The notes below the pieces were generated by a model. That model ran no database searches, was not told where the DNA came from, and saw only the letters and a program-made list of their open reading frames with translations. Positions 27,900-37,471 of a DNA stretch of 64,000 nt are shown one piece after another (position 1 is the first letter of the stretch; each line of letters starts with the position of its first letter). The DNA is from a bacterium (GTDB taxonomy: Bacteria > Cyanobacteriota > Vampirovibrionia > Gastranaerophilales > JAILCC01), in contig JAILCC010000008.1 in NCBI GenBank assembly GCA_024680555.1, positions 37,828 through 101,827 of the forward strand, written 5' to 3'. Position numbers and translations under genes: made by a program.

Positions 27900-28556
27900 A
27901 TGAAAAAACATGGATATAAAGGAATGCTTGTAGTTGTTGAGGGTACTGATTTTGCAGGTAAATCTACCCAAATTGAACTTTTGAAAAAGTATCTTGAATG
28001 TCAAGCGTTCGGTGTTGTTGTGAGCGAGTGGAAATCGTCAGACCTTATTGCAAGTGTAATTGATGATGCAAAAGACAGAAATCTTTTTAATGCAAATACT
28101 TTCAGCCTTATGTATGCAGCTGATTTTGCATACAGGATGGAAAACCATGTCATCCCCTCTCTTGAGGCGGGGTTTGTTGTTTTAATGGATAGATATACTT
28201 ATACTGCTTATGCAAGAGATGTTGTGCGTGGGGTAAAACCAGCTTGGGTACGTAAATTATACGATTATGCTCCGGTTCCTGATTTGACTTTTTATCTTGA
28301 TTTGCCGGTAAAATCGCTCATGAAACGCATTATTGCGGCTCAGGGTTTTGATTATTATGAATCAGGCAGAGATATAGGTTTTAGTACCGATTTTTATGAG
28401 TCATTTAAAATTTATCAAACAAAAATTTTGGAAGAATATTCCAAAATGGTTGATGAATACGGTTTTGTTAAAGTTGACGGTAATAAATCGATAGAGGATA
28501 TTCACGAATTTATAAAAGATAAAACGCAAAAATTATTGAAAACAAAATTTGAATAA
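27900..28556 (+). CDS. Thymidylate kinase-like protein, copy 2
   Basis: A 218-residue paralogue of the preceding gene; the shared segments are TFSLxxAxDFAxRxExxxxPxLxAGFxVLxDRY and TAxARDVxRGVxxxWVR. Its P-loop is GTDFAGKSTQ. The ATG at 27900 is preferred; an in-frame TTG at 27879 would start inside copy 1. Both copies keep the P-loop and DRY, so both look active. One may serve dTMP and the other a different nucleotide, or they may form a heterodimer; the sequence does not decide. Confidence 0.83.
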   Translation: MKKHGYKGMLVVVEGTDFAGKSTQIELLKKYLECQAFGVVVSEWKSSDLIASVIDDAKDRNLFNANTFSLMYAADFAYRMENHVIPSLEAGFVVLMDRYTYTAYARDVVRGVKPAWVRKLYDYAPVPDLTFYLDLPVKSLMKRIIAAQGFDYYESGRDIGFSTDFYESFKIYQTKILEEYSKMVDEYGFVKVDGNKSIEDIHEFIKDKTQKLLKTKFE

Positions 28557-28566
28557 GGCGAGAATA

Positions 28567-29322
28567 ATGGACAAGAATACAAAATTAGGCTTAGAATTTT
28601 TTGAAAAACATGATTATAAAAAAGCGATAGACCACTTCCAAAAGTCTATTGAACTTACAGGCGGTGATTTTTGGACATACAATAATATTGCAACCGCATA
28701 TTATAATATTGAAGATTATGACAGTGCCATTGAATTTTATATAAAGGCACTCAGCTTAAATCCCAAGGCGGCTGATGTCTATATGAATCTTGCAAATGCA
28801 TACAAAAACAACGGCGAATTGGCTATGGCTATAGGAACATTGGATGAAGCTATTGCAAACGCTCCGGAAAGTGCGGATGTGCGCCATTTGAAAGCTCTGT
28901 TTTTGTATGATGATATGCAATATGACCTTGCGCTTGATGAACTTGAAAAAATATTAGATAAGGATGAACTTGATGTAAATGCAAATTATGACATAGCAAA
29001 AATTTATTTTGATATGGGCTTGTATGAAAGTGCGGTTGCGCATTATGTAAAAGTTTTGGATTCTGCCGAAAATTCTGCGGATATCCATTACAACCTTGCA
29101 CTTGCGTATGCGGCGCAAGATGAAATTGACAAGGCGATTTTTCACCTGTTTACGGTAATCAGTTTAAATCAGGCATATTATCCCGCTTATAAAAAATTGG
29201 GGGTAATGCTTCTTGCCAAGGGTGAAAAAGAAGAAGCAAAAGAAAATTTTGAAAAATATATCAAATTCGATTTGCCCAAAGAAGAAATCATTGATATAGA
29301 AAAGATAATAAAGACATTGTAA
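28567..29322 (+). CDS. TPR-repeat protein
   Basis: A 251-residue protein built almost wholly of tetratricopeptide repeats, with the pattern AIDHFQKSIEL, DSAIEFYIKALSLNPKAADVYMNLANAYKNNGEL and five or six further repeats. No signal peptide or membrane helix is seen, so it is a cytoplasmic scaffold. The ATG at 28567 follows AAGGCGAG. It is the last gene of the dut-kinase string and ends convergently against mutS2 with one base between the two stops. Confidence 0.85.
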   Translation: MDKNTKLGLEFFEKHDYKKAIDHFQKSIELTGGDFWTYNNIATAYYNIEDYDSAIEFYIKALSLNPKAADVYMNLANAYKNNGELAMAIGTLDEAIANAPESADVRHLKALFLYDDMQYDLALDELEKILDKDELDVNANYDIAKIYFDMGLYESAVAHYVKVLDSAENSADIHYNLALAYAAQDEIDKAIFHLFTVISLNQAYYPAYKKLGVMLLAKGEKEEAKENFEKYIKFDLPKEEIIDIEKIIKTL

Positions 29323-29323
29323 T

Positions 29324-31672
29324 TTATTTCATTGTTACTATTGTTACGCCGTCCGAACCTTCAAAGTCTTTTCCCGAACGAAAAGATGCTGCATATGGTG
29401 CGGTAGACAGGTATTCTCTGACAGATTGCCTTAGTGCTCCCGTGCCTGCTCCGTGTATAATTGTTACCTGCGGCAAGTTCGACAGACTTGCTTCATCAAG
29501 ATATTTATCCAAGGCATCAAGAGCATCTAAAACACGCATTCCTCGGATGTCAATTTCAGACGGAGTGCGATATTTTTTGAATTCAAATCCCTTTTGGATA
29601 TTTATATTAAGCTTTTTAGCCATTTTTTTATCCGTGTAATAAAGGTCTTTGGCTTTTACTTTTACTTCCATATCCCCTACCAAGACAAGCAAGTTGTCGT
29701 TTTTATCGGGCAGGGACTTTAATTCTACGACTTGATTTAGCCGTTTGAGAAATGCACTGTCGCCGATTTTTGCTTTTTGCCAATCCATTTTTTTGAATAT
29801 CGGTGCAATTTCTTCCATATCCTGTTCAAATTCTTGTGCTGCCGAATTTTCCATTTCTGAAAGTTTTGCAAAAGCCCTGCGGGCAAGTTTTTCGGATTTG
29901 GCTTGTCTGATTTCGTCCATAATCTGCTTAATTTCGGTCTTGGCGAGAATTATTTTGCTTTCGTATTTTTTCTTGTATATGTCCACCGTTTTTTTACGTT
30001 GTTCACGGACTTTTTCCATCTTTTCAATATAATCGGCTTCAAGTTTTTCAACCTCAAGGCGTTTTTCCTCGGCGGCTTCTACATTTTTATCAAGTTCCAT
30101 CTGCGCATTTTGCAAACCCTCTAACACCTTGCCGGTTTGGTCTTTTTGGGTGTGATAAATTTCATTTGCGTTGTTTGAAATTTCTTCCTTTAATCCCAAA
30201 TTCTTTGCAATTGTTATGGCATTACTTTTCCCGGGAATACCGATAAGAAGCTTGTATGTTGGCTTTAGTTCTTCTGTATCAAATTGGACGGAGGCATTTT
30301 GAAACCGTTCCAACGTATAAGCAAGGGATTTTAATTCGCCGTAGTGTGTAGTAACAATAGTCTTTGCTCCGATATTGTTGAGATATTCAAGTATTGCCTG
30401 CGCAAGAGCTGAACCTTCTTGTGGATCTGTTCCTGCTCCGATTTCATCAAGGAGAATAAGGGTATCGTTATCTGCGGCATTTATGATTTGTATGATGTTT
30501 TTTAAATGCCCAGAAAAGGTTGAGAGGCTTTGGACTATGCTTTGCTCATCGCCGATATCCGCAAAAATGTTTTTGAATGGATAAATGCTACCTGATTTAG
30601 CTGGGATAAAGAGCCCCGCTTTTGCCATGAGTACGCAAAGCGCAACGCTTTTTAACGTAACGGTTTTCCCTCCGGTATTTGAACCTGTAATAACAAGACA
30701 ATCGAACTTGTCCCCTATTTCGATATCGTTTTCAATAACGTTATCCAAAATTTTTAGCAGTATCGGGTGTCTGAATCCTTTTAATATTATTTTCTTTTCT
30801 TCGTTTAGCTCGGGTTTAACGGCTTTTATTTCAAGAGCATATTTTGCTTTTGCAAAAATAAAGTCGAGCTGCGCTATTATTTTATGACTTTTTCTCAGTT
30901 CAATTTCTCTTTCTAAAATTTCTATCGTAATTTCGGAGAGAATTCTTTTTATTTCGTTTTCAATTTTCAATTCAAGCTCGACGACTTTGTTATTTAATTC
31001 CACAATGTTTTTAGGCTCAATAAAAAGTGTGGAGCCGCTGGCTGAAACATCGTGAACAATACCTTGTACGTGTGCTTTATGGTCAACCTTTACTGGGAAA
31101 ACATATCTGCCGTCACGCATTGTAAAAATCGGTTCCTGCAAATATTTTTCCAGTGATGAAAGGGTTTTATTTACAAGGTTTTTCAGATTTTGCGAATTGT
31201 CTTTTAAGGATGAATACAGAGATTTTAATTCTGGACTTGCATCAGGTTTGAGTTTACCTGTATCATTAAACAGGTCTGAAATTCTTTCTTCAAATTCTTT
31301 TTCTTCGTACAAATCTTTTGCGAGATTTGACAGATTTGGGGCAAGTTCGGTATTTCTGTTGAAAAAGCCCTTATTCAAACGAGAAATTTTCAGGCACTTT
31401 ATTACTTCAATAATTTCTTCTTCATTTAATATTCTTGTGACTTTTGCCTGTGCGTATATTTCTTCAAGGTCATTAATTGAACTTATAGGAGGTAAAAGCA
31501 AGGCATTTGTTAGGTTTACGGCTTCATCCGTTAAGTTTAGAGTGCTTTGTACTTTTGAAATATCATTTTCGATTTTGATATTTTCGGATAAAGTTTTGCC
31601 GTAGCTTGTTAATGCCTTGCTTTTTATCTCATCTGTTATTTTTTGCCATTCAAGTTTGTTTAAGATATTCAT
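29324..31672 (-). CDS. mutS2: Endonuclease MutS2
   Basis: A 782-residue MutS homologue of the recombination-suppressing/ribosome-splitting branch, not mismatch repair. The ATPase shows Walker A TGSNTGGKTVTLKS (about residue 330), Walker B LILLDEIGAGTDP and the SALAQAILEYL helix. A long coiled coil (about 510-620) leads to KOW-like and Smr domains; the C-terminal Smr has IDIRGMRVLDAL and IIHGAGTGALR, with the HGxGxGxLR nuclease-fold signature. The mismatch-recognition domain of MutS1 is absent. Confidence 0.96.
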   Translation of the reverse strand: MNILNKLEWQKITDEIKSKALTSYGKTLSENIKIENDISKVQSTLNLTDEAVNLTNALLLPPISSINDLEEIYAQAKVTRILNEEEIIEVIKCLKISRLNKGFFNRNTELAPNLSNLAKDLYEEKEFEERISDLFNDTGKLKPDASPELKSLYSSLKDNSQNLKNLVNKTLSSLEKYLQEPIFTMRDGRYVFPVKVDHKAHVQGIVHDVSASGSTLFIEPKNIVELNNKVVELELKIENEIKRILSEITIEILEREIELRKSHKIIAQLDFIFAKAKYALEIKAVKPELNEEKKIILKGFRHPILLKILDNVIENDIEIGDKFDCLVITGSNTGGKTVTLKSVALCVLMAKAGLFIPAKSGSIYPFKNIFADIGDEQSIVQSLSTFSGHLKNIIQIINAADNDTLILLDEIGAGTDPQEGSALAQAILEYLNNIGAKTIVTTHYGELKSLAYTLERFQNASVQFDTEELKPTYKLLIGIPGKSNAITIAKNLGLKEEISNNANEIYHTQKDQTGKVLEGLQNAQMELDKNVEAAEEKRLEVEKLEADYIEKMEKVREQRKKTVDIYKKKYESKIILAKTEIKQIMDEIRQAKSEKLARRAFAKLSEMENSAAQEFEQDMEEIAPIFKKMDWQKAKIGDSAFLKRLNQVVELKSLPDKNDNLLVLVGDMEVKVKAKDLYYTDKKMAKKLNINIQKGFEFKKYRTPSEIDIRGMRVLDALDALDKYLDEASLSNLPQVTIIHGAGTGALRQSVREYLSTAPYAASFRSGKDFEGSDGVTIVTMK

Positions 31673-31698
31673 GCTTTATATTTTAAAGCAAACATGAA

Positions 31699-32178
31699 TT
31701 AAAATACTGCTGCAAATATTGCGGTTATGCCAGCTGCAAATAATCCTGCAATTCCCAAAATGCCTACTGTTTTCATACTTCTGTCTAAAATTTTGTCAGC
31801 ATTTTCTCTGTCATCACGAACTGTTTGTGTTGTGGTAACTACTCTGTCATATTGTTGAGGAGAATCTATTTGTTGAACAGTTGCGGGCATTGCTTGTGTT
31901 GTTTCGTAAGTAGCAGGTATATTTGTTGCAACAGGAGTGCCTGTAGTTATGATAGTGTCGTTTACGGGAATATATGCTCCGTTATAGTAGCCGGTATTTA
32001 CTGTTTGAACAGTTGAACCTGCAGGGTAGGTTGCAAAATATCCTGTCGGAGAAGATGCATTATAGTGTTCTTCTTGTGTAGTTGTTACCGTAGTGGGCTC
32101 AATTGCAAATGCAGGAACTGCGCTAAAAATACAAAGTGCTAAAAATGATGCGAAAATCTTTTTCATTGAAATAACCAT
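31699..32178 (-). CDS. Exported protein with C-terminal membrane helix
   Basis: A 159-residue protein. A signal peptide (KKIFASFLALCIFSAVPAFA) is followed by a Thr/Pro/Tyr-rich disordered region (about 25-115), a charged DDRENADKILDRS segment and a C-terminal hydrophobic helix with GILGIAGLFAAGITAIFA. GGAG sits seven bases before the ATG at 32178, which supports that start over the ATG four codons later. Family not recognised; an envelope or membrane-anchored spacer protein is likely. Confidence 0.68.
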   Translation of the reverse strand: MVISMKKIFASFLALCIFSAVPAFAIEPTTVTTTQEEHYNASSPTGYFATYPAGSTVQTVNTGYYNGAYIPVNDTIITTGTPVATNIPATYETTQAMPATVQQIDSPQQYDRVVTTTQTVRDDRENADKILDRSMKTVGILGIAGLFAAGITAIFAAVF

Positions 32179-32235
32179 GTTTTGACTCCTTCTGTCCAGT
32201 TGACATTTTTATAACGAAAAAGATTTTGTCATGGT

Positions 32236-33669
32236 TCATTTTTGTTTTTTTATTTTTTTGATTATGTAAAAAAGCCCTGCTGCTGCAAAGATTACACCTA
32301 TCCATTGAGAAATAACGTACGGCAGTCCGAAGCCGATTTTTGCGTTAAAGATAAACGACATGGTAATAAAAATGTAAAACAGCCCCGGTAGCAGAGTAAT
32401 AAAGTAATTTTTCTTATTTTTGTACAAGAATATCGTTGCATAGATGAAGGTCGGAATTGCTATCAGTTGGTTTACAAAGGTGAAATATCTCCATATCAAT
32501 GTAAAACTTCCGGGGTTAATTTTTGCCCAATAAATAATGCCGAGAAGAATAGCTGAGGTCGGGATAATAACTTTCAGCCTGTTTGTAATTTCGCTTTGTT
32601 TCAAATTTAATGCATCGGCAATGGACATTCTCAATGCTCTCAGCGCAGTATCGCCGGATGTTATAGGCAAAATTACAACGGCAATAGTTACAACAAAAGC
32701 CAATATTGGTGCTACAAACGTATCCGCAATAGAGTTTATAACATTTGCGCTGCCAATTAGGTTTTCGGGAACGAGCTTCAACGAATATACATGCATTGTT
32801 GCAGCAGCCCATATCATGGCTATCAAGCTTTCTACGCACATCATTCCGTAAAATACTTTTCGTCCCTCTTGTTCTGTTTTTATTGTTCTTGAAATAATTG
32901 TTGATTGCGTGGAGTGAAAACCCGACAGCAAGCCGCAACTGACAGTCATAAAGAACATGGGTAGAATATGAAGTCCGTTGGGGTGGAAATTTATATGATG
33001 AATATTAAACTCCTGTAATTGTACTCCTTTGGTGAAAAATCCGATTACAACAAGGAGAGAGCCAAGTATCAATGTTGCTGCAAAAACCGGATAAAATTTT
33101 CCGATTATTTTGTCGATAGGAAATAACGCCGCAATTATGTAGTACATAGCTATAATTATGTAAATTGTTGCCATAATCGGGTTATTGAATGAAAAATCGC
33201 TCTGGTTAAAAAATCTTTGTGCCATAATATCGCCTGAGGTATAAACAAAAACCGAGGCTAAAAGTAAAAGCATTATTGAAACTATGAGTAAAAATATTTT
33301 AAACTCTGTTTTGCCCAGATATTGTTGTATCAGGTCGGTTATTTGTGCGCCATTATTTCTTTCCGAAATCATTCCCGAAAAATAATCGTGAACTCCGCCC
33401 ATAAAAACGCAACCTAAAGGTATCAGCAAAAATGCAACCGGTCCGAATAAAATCCCTTGTATCACACCCAAAATAGGACCTAAGCCGGCAATATTTAAAA
33501 GATGAATTAAAAGATTTTTAGGAGTGGATAAAGGAACAAAATCCACTTTGTCATTCATTGCATAAGCAGGAGTTTTCCTATCGTCCGGAGAAAATTGTTT
33601 TTCAACATACCTTGAATAGAAAACATATCCCAAAATCAATATAAAAATCCCGATTAAAAAAGTAATCAT
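32236..33669 (-). CDS. cstA: Carbon starvation protein A family transporter
   Basis: A 477-residue polytopic membrane protein with about 13 helices. FYSRYVEKQFSPDDRKTPAYAMNDKVDFVP at the N-terminus and GPILGVIQGILFGP match CstA. E. coli CstA (about 700 residues) and its relative BtsT import pyruvate or peptides; this short form lacks the long C-terminal part, as in several anaerobes. AGAGGGATTAGG precedes the ATG. Confidence 0.9.
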   Translation of the reverse strand: MITFLIGIFILILGYVFYSRYVEKQFSPDDRKTPAYAMNDKVDFVPLSTPKNLLIHLLNIAGLGPILGVIQGILFGPVAFLLIPLGCVFMGGVHDYFSGMISERNNGAQITDLIQQYLGKTEFKIFLLIVSIMLLLLASVFVYTSGDIMAQRFFNQSDFSFNNPIMATIYIIIAMYYIIAALFPIDKIIGKFYPVFAATLILGSLLVVIGFFTKGVQLQEFNIHHINFHPNGLHILPMFFMTVSCGLLSGFHSTQSTIISRTIKTEQEGRKVFYGMMCVESLIAMIWAAATMHVYSLKLVPENLIGSANVINSIADTFVAPILAFVVTIAVVILPITSGDTALRALRMSIADALNLKQSEITNRLKVIIPTSAILLGIIYWAKINPGSFTLIWRYFTFVNQLIAIPTFIYATIFLYKNKKNYFITLLPGLFYIFITMSFIFNAKIGFGLPYVISQWIGVIFAAAGLFYIIKKIKKQK

Positions 33670-33715
33670 CCTAATCCCTCTGCTTCAATATTTCTATATT
33701 TATTATAGTGCAAAC

Positions 33716-34732
33716 TTAATTTTCTGACGCTTTTAAAAATCTTTGCGCCTGAACCTCATCAAATTCAAATATCAAACGTGAAACAAGTTGTAATAATATT
33801 AAACCGACCATAGAGTCAGAGGATTTTACAATATATAGTTGCTTGTCTTTTTTGTCTAATTCTTTATCGACTTTTCCGCTATAGAATACTTTGGCTCTTG
33901 GAGAATTCTTTTTTATATTCTCTTTTAACGTTTTAACTAAATTTTCTTTTAACTCGTCAACCTCTTTTTCATAAACATTGTTGATATAAAGTTCAGGTTC
34001 GTCGCTCACAACGATTTCAATTTTAAAATAACCGAGATTGGTCGTTGAAATGAAGAAGGATATTTGCGCATCACCTTCCGAACCGCCTGATATTTTTGCC
34101 TGTATTTCATTTAAATCTTCTTGTTTTGGCGGTACTAAAGGCAGCCATGGCAAGTACATCTGAATAATATCTCTTATAAATTCATTCGGATTTGTTTTTG
34201 CAGAGCTTGCAATAGATGCACCTATCAGCATAATATCTTTTAATTGGGCTATATTTCCATGCATGGAGATATCTCCCATATATTTTATAAGCTTATCGCT
34301 CATAAGTGCTGCATTTTTGTTCAGCATAGCGGCAAGAGCAGCCAAATCAACTTTTGAATTTGATGATAACAGGGCAAGAAGCGCTTCTTGCATTGTATTT
34401 TGTCCTGTCGTATTCAGATTATTTATTATATTGGCAACCTGTGAATTAGATGTTAATAAAAATTCATTTAAAAGACTCGTCCAATCTTTTGGCAACCCCA
34501 TCATATCCCTCAAGAACATGTTTTGCTGCATGTTGTTCATTATATTTGTTGCGGCAATTTGAATACGGGCAATTGTCCCCTGCAACTCTTTTGCGCTCAA
34601 ATTTGCCAGAGTTTCGGCATTTTTTTGTTCCAAGGAAAACTTTTGCATTTGTTGCGGTGCAGGCTTTTGTGGCTCAACATTTTTTTGAACCGAAAAAACA
34701 ATGTGCGCTAAGTTCGATATATTAAAATTCAT
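33716..34732 (-). CDS. Unknown protein with FliK-like C-terminal segment
   Basis: A 338-residue soluble protein. The N-terminal half is Gln/Asn/Met-rich and helical. Residues about 215-285 (AQISFFISTTNLGYFKIEIVV, then a run of alternating charged helix) recall the C-terminal domain of FliK-type hook-length proteins, whose pattern is L-x-L-P-x-x-L-G-x-V-x-V. This similarity is by eye and weak, and no flagellar gene is present. AAGGAT precedes the ATG. It is transcribed divergently from the homocitrate-synthase-like gene. Confidence 0.6.
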   Translation of the reverse strand: MNFNISNLAHIVFSVQKNVEPQKPAPQQMQKFSLEQKNAETLANLSAKELQGTIARIQIAATNIMNNMQQNMFLRDMMGLPKDWTSLLNEFLLTSNSQVANIINNLNTTGQNTMQEALLALLSSNSKVDLAALAAMLNKNAALMSDKLIKYMGDISMHGNIAQLKDIMLIGASIASSAKTNPNEFIRDIIQMYLPWLPLVPPKQEDLNEIQAKISGGSEGDAQISFFISTTNLGYFKIEIVVSDEPELYINNVYEKEVDELKENLVKTLKENIKKNSPRAKVFYSGKVDKELDKKDKQLYIVKSSDSMVGLILLQLVSRLIFEFDEVQAQRFLKASEN

Positions 34733-34849
34733 AGGTTTATCCTTGTTATACCCAATATTATACGGTTTTTTAAAGAAATATCAACTAAAAACTCTTTTCT
34801 CTTTTCCCTTTGCATGCTACAATTTATGCAAAAGGAGAATGAGGTAATT

Positions 34850-36163
34850 ATGACTGACGAAAAGCATATATATATCGTTGACGTAACAAATCGGGACGGA
34901 GTTCAAACGTCAAGATTGGGGTTGGCAAAACTCCAAAAAACAATTATAAATCTTATGCTTGATGATATGGGGATAACATTTTCAGAGTTTGGTTTTCCCA
35001 TTACAAAACACGAAAGAAATTATTTGAACGGAAATTTAGAACTTGTTGATATGGGCGCAATTACAAAAACTCGTCTGAGCGGTTGGATGAGGGGTATAAA
35101 ACCCGATGTAGTGGAATCATTTACAGAGGTTCCTCGCCTGAAATATGCAAATCTTTCCGTTTCTACTTCGGAACAGATGATTAGAGGCAAATACGGCGGA
35201 AAAAAGACTTTTGATGACATTATTGAGCTTACTAATGAAGCAATTGAAACGGCAAAAACATACGGCGCAATTGAAGTTGGTGTAAACGGTGAAGATTCTT
35301 CAAGAACAAACCTTGATGACCTTATTAAGTTTGCACTTGAAGCAAAAAAACATGGCGCAAATCGTTTCAGATATTGTGATACACTTGGTTTTGATAATCC
35401 GCACAGTGCATACAGCAGGATTTTTGAAATTGCAAAAGCAACCCAAATGCCTATAGAAACACACTTCCATAACGACTTGGGTATGGCGGTAGGCAATTCG
35501 GTGATGGGTGCAAAAGCCGCTATTGATGCTGGAGTTGACGCATATATAAACACTGCGGTAAACGGTATGGGCGAAAGAGCGGGGAACGCAGACCTCGTTT
35601 CATGCATTTTGGCAATACTAAAATCGAGCGAATTGTCAGGTACATACAAGCTTGATCCGAATATTGATTTATCCAAAGCGTGGAAACTTGCTAAATATAC
35701 TGCTTACGCATTCGGAATACCTATTCCGGTAAATCAGCCTGCGGTTGGTGACAACGCTTTTGCTCATGAATCGGGTATTCACGCTGATGGTGCTTTAAAA
35801 GACAGAAGAAATTATGAATTATATGATTATGAAGAACTCGGCAGAGGTGAACCGGAAGTCATTGAAACCGGAAGAATGATTACAACAGGAGAATATGGCG
35901 GAATTAAAGGGTTCAGAAACGTATATGAAAATCTTGAAATTGAGTTTAAAGACGAAGATGAAGCAAGAAATATTCTTGAACTTGTTCGTTGCGCAAACGT
36001 TCATACACAAAAGCCTTTGACCGACAGCGAACTTCGCTTTATATATCATTATCCTAGTGTTGCTGCTAAAATCATGACAACAACACCGTATTATATGCCG
36101 ACAGGCGAACTTGAAAAACGTATAAACGAGCGCCCGACGGTAACTTCGCAATCAATTGTATAG
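34850..36163 (+). CDS. Homocitrate synthase / isopropylmalate synthase family enzyme
   Basis: A 437-residue acetyl-CoA-dependent aldolase-type enzyme (HMGL-like TIM barrel). VDVTNRDGVQTSRLG is the catalytic Arg-Asp region (usually DxTLRDGxQ), VNGEDSSRT the second motif, and THFHNDLGMAVGNSVMGA provides the metal-binding His-x-His. The likely reaction condenses acetyl-CoA with a 2-oxoacid. Substrate (2-oxoglutarate or 2-oxoisovalerate) cannot be settled. The C-terminal Leu-feedback domain of LeuA is absent. The ATG at 34850 follows GAGG; an upstream TTG is disfavoured. It is followed 9 bp later by a LeuC-type dehydratase. Confidence 0.85.
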   Translation: MTDEKHIYIVDVTNRDGVQTSRLGLAKLQKTIINLMLDDMGITFSEFGFPITKHERNYLNGNLELVDMGAITKTRLSGWMRGIKPDVVESFTEVPRLKYANLSVSTSEQMIRGKYGGKKTFDDIIELTNEAIETAKTYGAIEVGVNGEDSSRTNLDDLIKFALEAKKHGANRFRYCDTLGFDNPHSAYSRIFEIAKATQMPIETHFHNDLGMAVGNSVMGAKAAIDAGVDAYINTAVNGMGERAGNADLVSCILAILKSSELSGTYKLDPNIDLSKAWKLAKYTAYAFGIPIPVNQPAVGDNAFAHESGIHADGALKDRRNYELYDYEELGRGEPEVIETGRMITTGEYGGIKGFRNVYENLEIEFKDEDEARNILELVRCANVHTQKPLTDSELRFIYHYPSVAAKIMTTTPYYMPTGELEKRINERPTVTSQSIV

Positions 36164-36172
36164 GGGAATCTT

Positions 36173-37471
36173 ATGGGACAAACAATAGCAGAAAAAATAT
36201 TGAGTGCTCACGCAGGCAAAAATGTTGTTGCGGGCGAACTTATTATAGCAAAAGTTGATGTAACGATGGTTCAAGACGGTACAGGTCCATTGACCGTTCA
36301 GGAATTTAAAAAACTCGGCAAGCAGCTTGCAAATCCCGAAAGAACTATTTTATTTATAGACCATGCGGCTCCGAGTCCGAGAAAAGAATTATCTAATTCT
36401 CACATGGTATTGAGAGATTTCTCAAGAGATTATGGCGCAATCCTTTCTGATGTGGGTGACGGAGTATGCCACCAAAGACTTGTAGAGGATTTTGTGTTCC
36501 CCGGAGATATCCTTGTGGGTGCTGATTCTCACACATGTACTTCCGGTGCACTCGGTGCATTTTCTACTGGTATGGGTTCCACTGATATTGCTGTAGCAAT
36601 GGCGTTGGGAAAAACTTGGATGAAAGTTCCTCCGACATACAAAATCGTTGTTGACGGTGATTTTCAAATTGGTGTCGGCGCAAAAGATTTGATATTGCAT
36701 TTAATCGGGATGATTGGTGCGGATGGCGCAACATATAAAGCCCTTGAATTTCATGGTTCAACAATTGATAAAATGCCTATGGCAGACAGATTTACACTTG
36801 CAAATATGGCGGTAGAAGCAGGAGCAAAGGCGGGTTTGTTTAAAACTGATGAGACAACAAGACAATATCTTCAAAGCAGAGGGCATGAGGATAAATTTAA
36901 AGAAATTTATGCTGATGAAGATGCGTCATACGAAAGAGTAATAAATATTGATGCAACAAGGATTGAACCGACTGTTTCTTGTCCTCATACTGTTGATAAC
37001 ACCAAAATTGTTTCAGAATTAAAGGATGTTAAAGTAAATCAAGTTCTAATTGGAACATGTACAAACGGACGAATAGAAGATTTTCGACTTGCTGCAAAAA
37101 TACTCAAAGGTCAAAAAGTTGCGGATGGCGTTCGTCTTTTGATTACACCTTCTTCAAGAAAAGTACTTTCCCAAATGCTAAAAGAAGGCTTGGTAGAAAC
37201 TTTTGTTGATGCAGGTGCGGCTCTTGTTACGGCAGGATGTGGCGCATGTGTAGGTGTTCACGCAGGTATATTGGGTGACGGCGAAGTTTGTTTATCTACA
37301 CAAAACAGAAACTTCCAAGGCAGAATGGGTAATACCCAAGGAAATATATATCTTTCATCACCTGCGGTTGCGGCATATAGTGCAATAAAGGGATATATTG
37401 CCGATCCGAGAGAAGTTCTCTACGGTAACGAAACATTGAAGATTTATCCGCATGAAAATTATATAAGATAA
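36173..37471 (+). CDS. 3-isopropylmalate/homoaconitate dehydratase large subunit
   Basis: A 432-residue aconitase-type 4Fe-4S hydro-lyase of the short (LeuC2/HacA) form. Cluster-ligating cysteines are visible in GADSHTCTSGALG, GTCTNGR and TAGCGACVG. It would isomerise the product of the preceding synthase (isopropylmalate or homocitrate). The matching small swivelling subunit (LeuD/HacB) is not adjacent, and neither is the dehydrogenase. Its stop overlaps the tsaD ATG by one base. Confidence 0.9.
   Translation: MGQTIAEKILSAHAGKNVVAGELIIAKVDVTMVQDGTGPLTVQEFKKLGKQLANPERTILFIDHAAPSPRKELSNSHMVLRDFSRDYGAILSDVGDGVCHQRLVEDFVFPGDILVGADSHTCTSGALGAFSTGMGSTDIAVAMALGKTWMKVPPTYKIVVDGDFQIGVGAKDLILHLIGMIGADGATYKALEFHGSTIDKMPMADRFTLANMAVEAGAKAGLFKTDETTRQYLQSRGHEDKFKEIYADEDASYERVINIDATRIEPTVSCPHTVDNTKIVSELKDVKVNQVLIGTCTNGRIEDFRLAAKILKGQKVADGVRLLITPSSRKVLSQMLKEGLVETFVDAGAALVTAGCGACVGVHAGILGDGEVCLSTQNRNFQGRMGNTQGNIYLSSPAVAAYSAIKGYIADPREVLYGNETLKIYPHENYIR

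Noticed and set aside
34814..34849. Upstream in-frame TTG start for the homocitrate-synthase-like gene
   Set aside because: GAGG is well placed for the ATG at 34850, the family motif starts just after it, and the extra residues overlap the likely -10 region.
34850..37471. Firm assignment as nifV or leuA operon
   Set aside because: No nif gene is present, and the partner small subunit is missing, so only the enzyme family is claimed.
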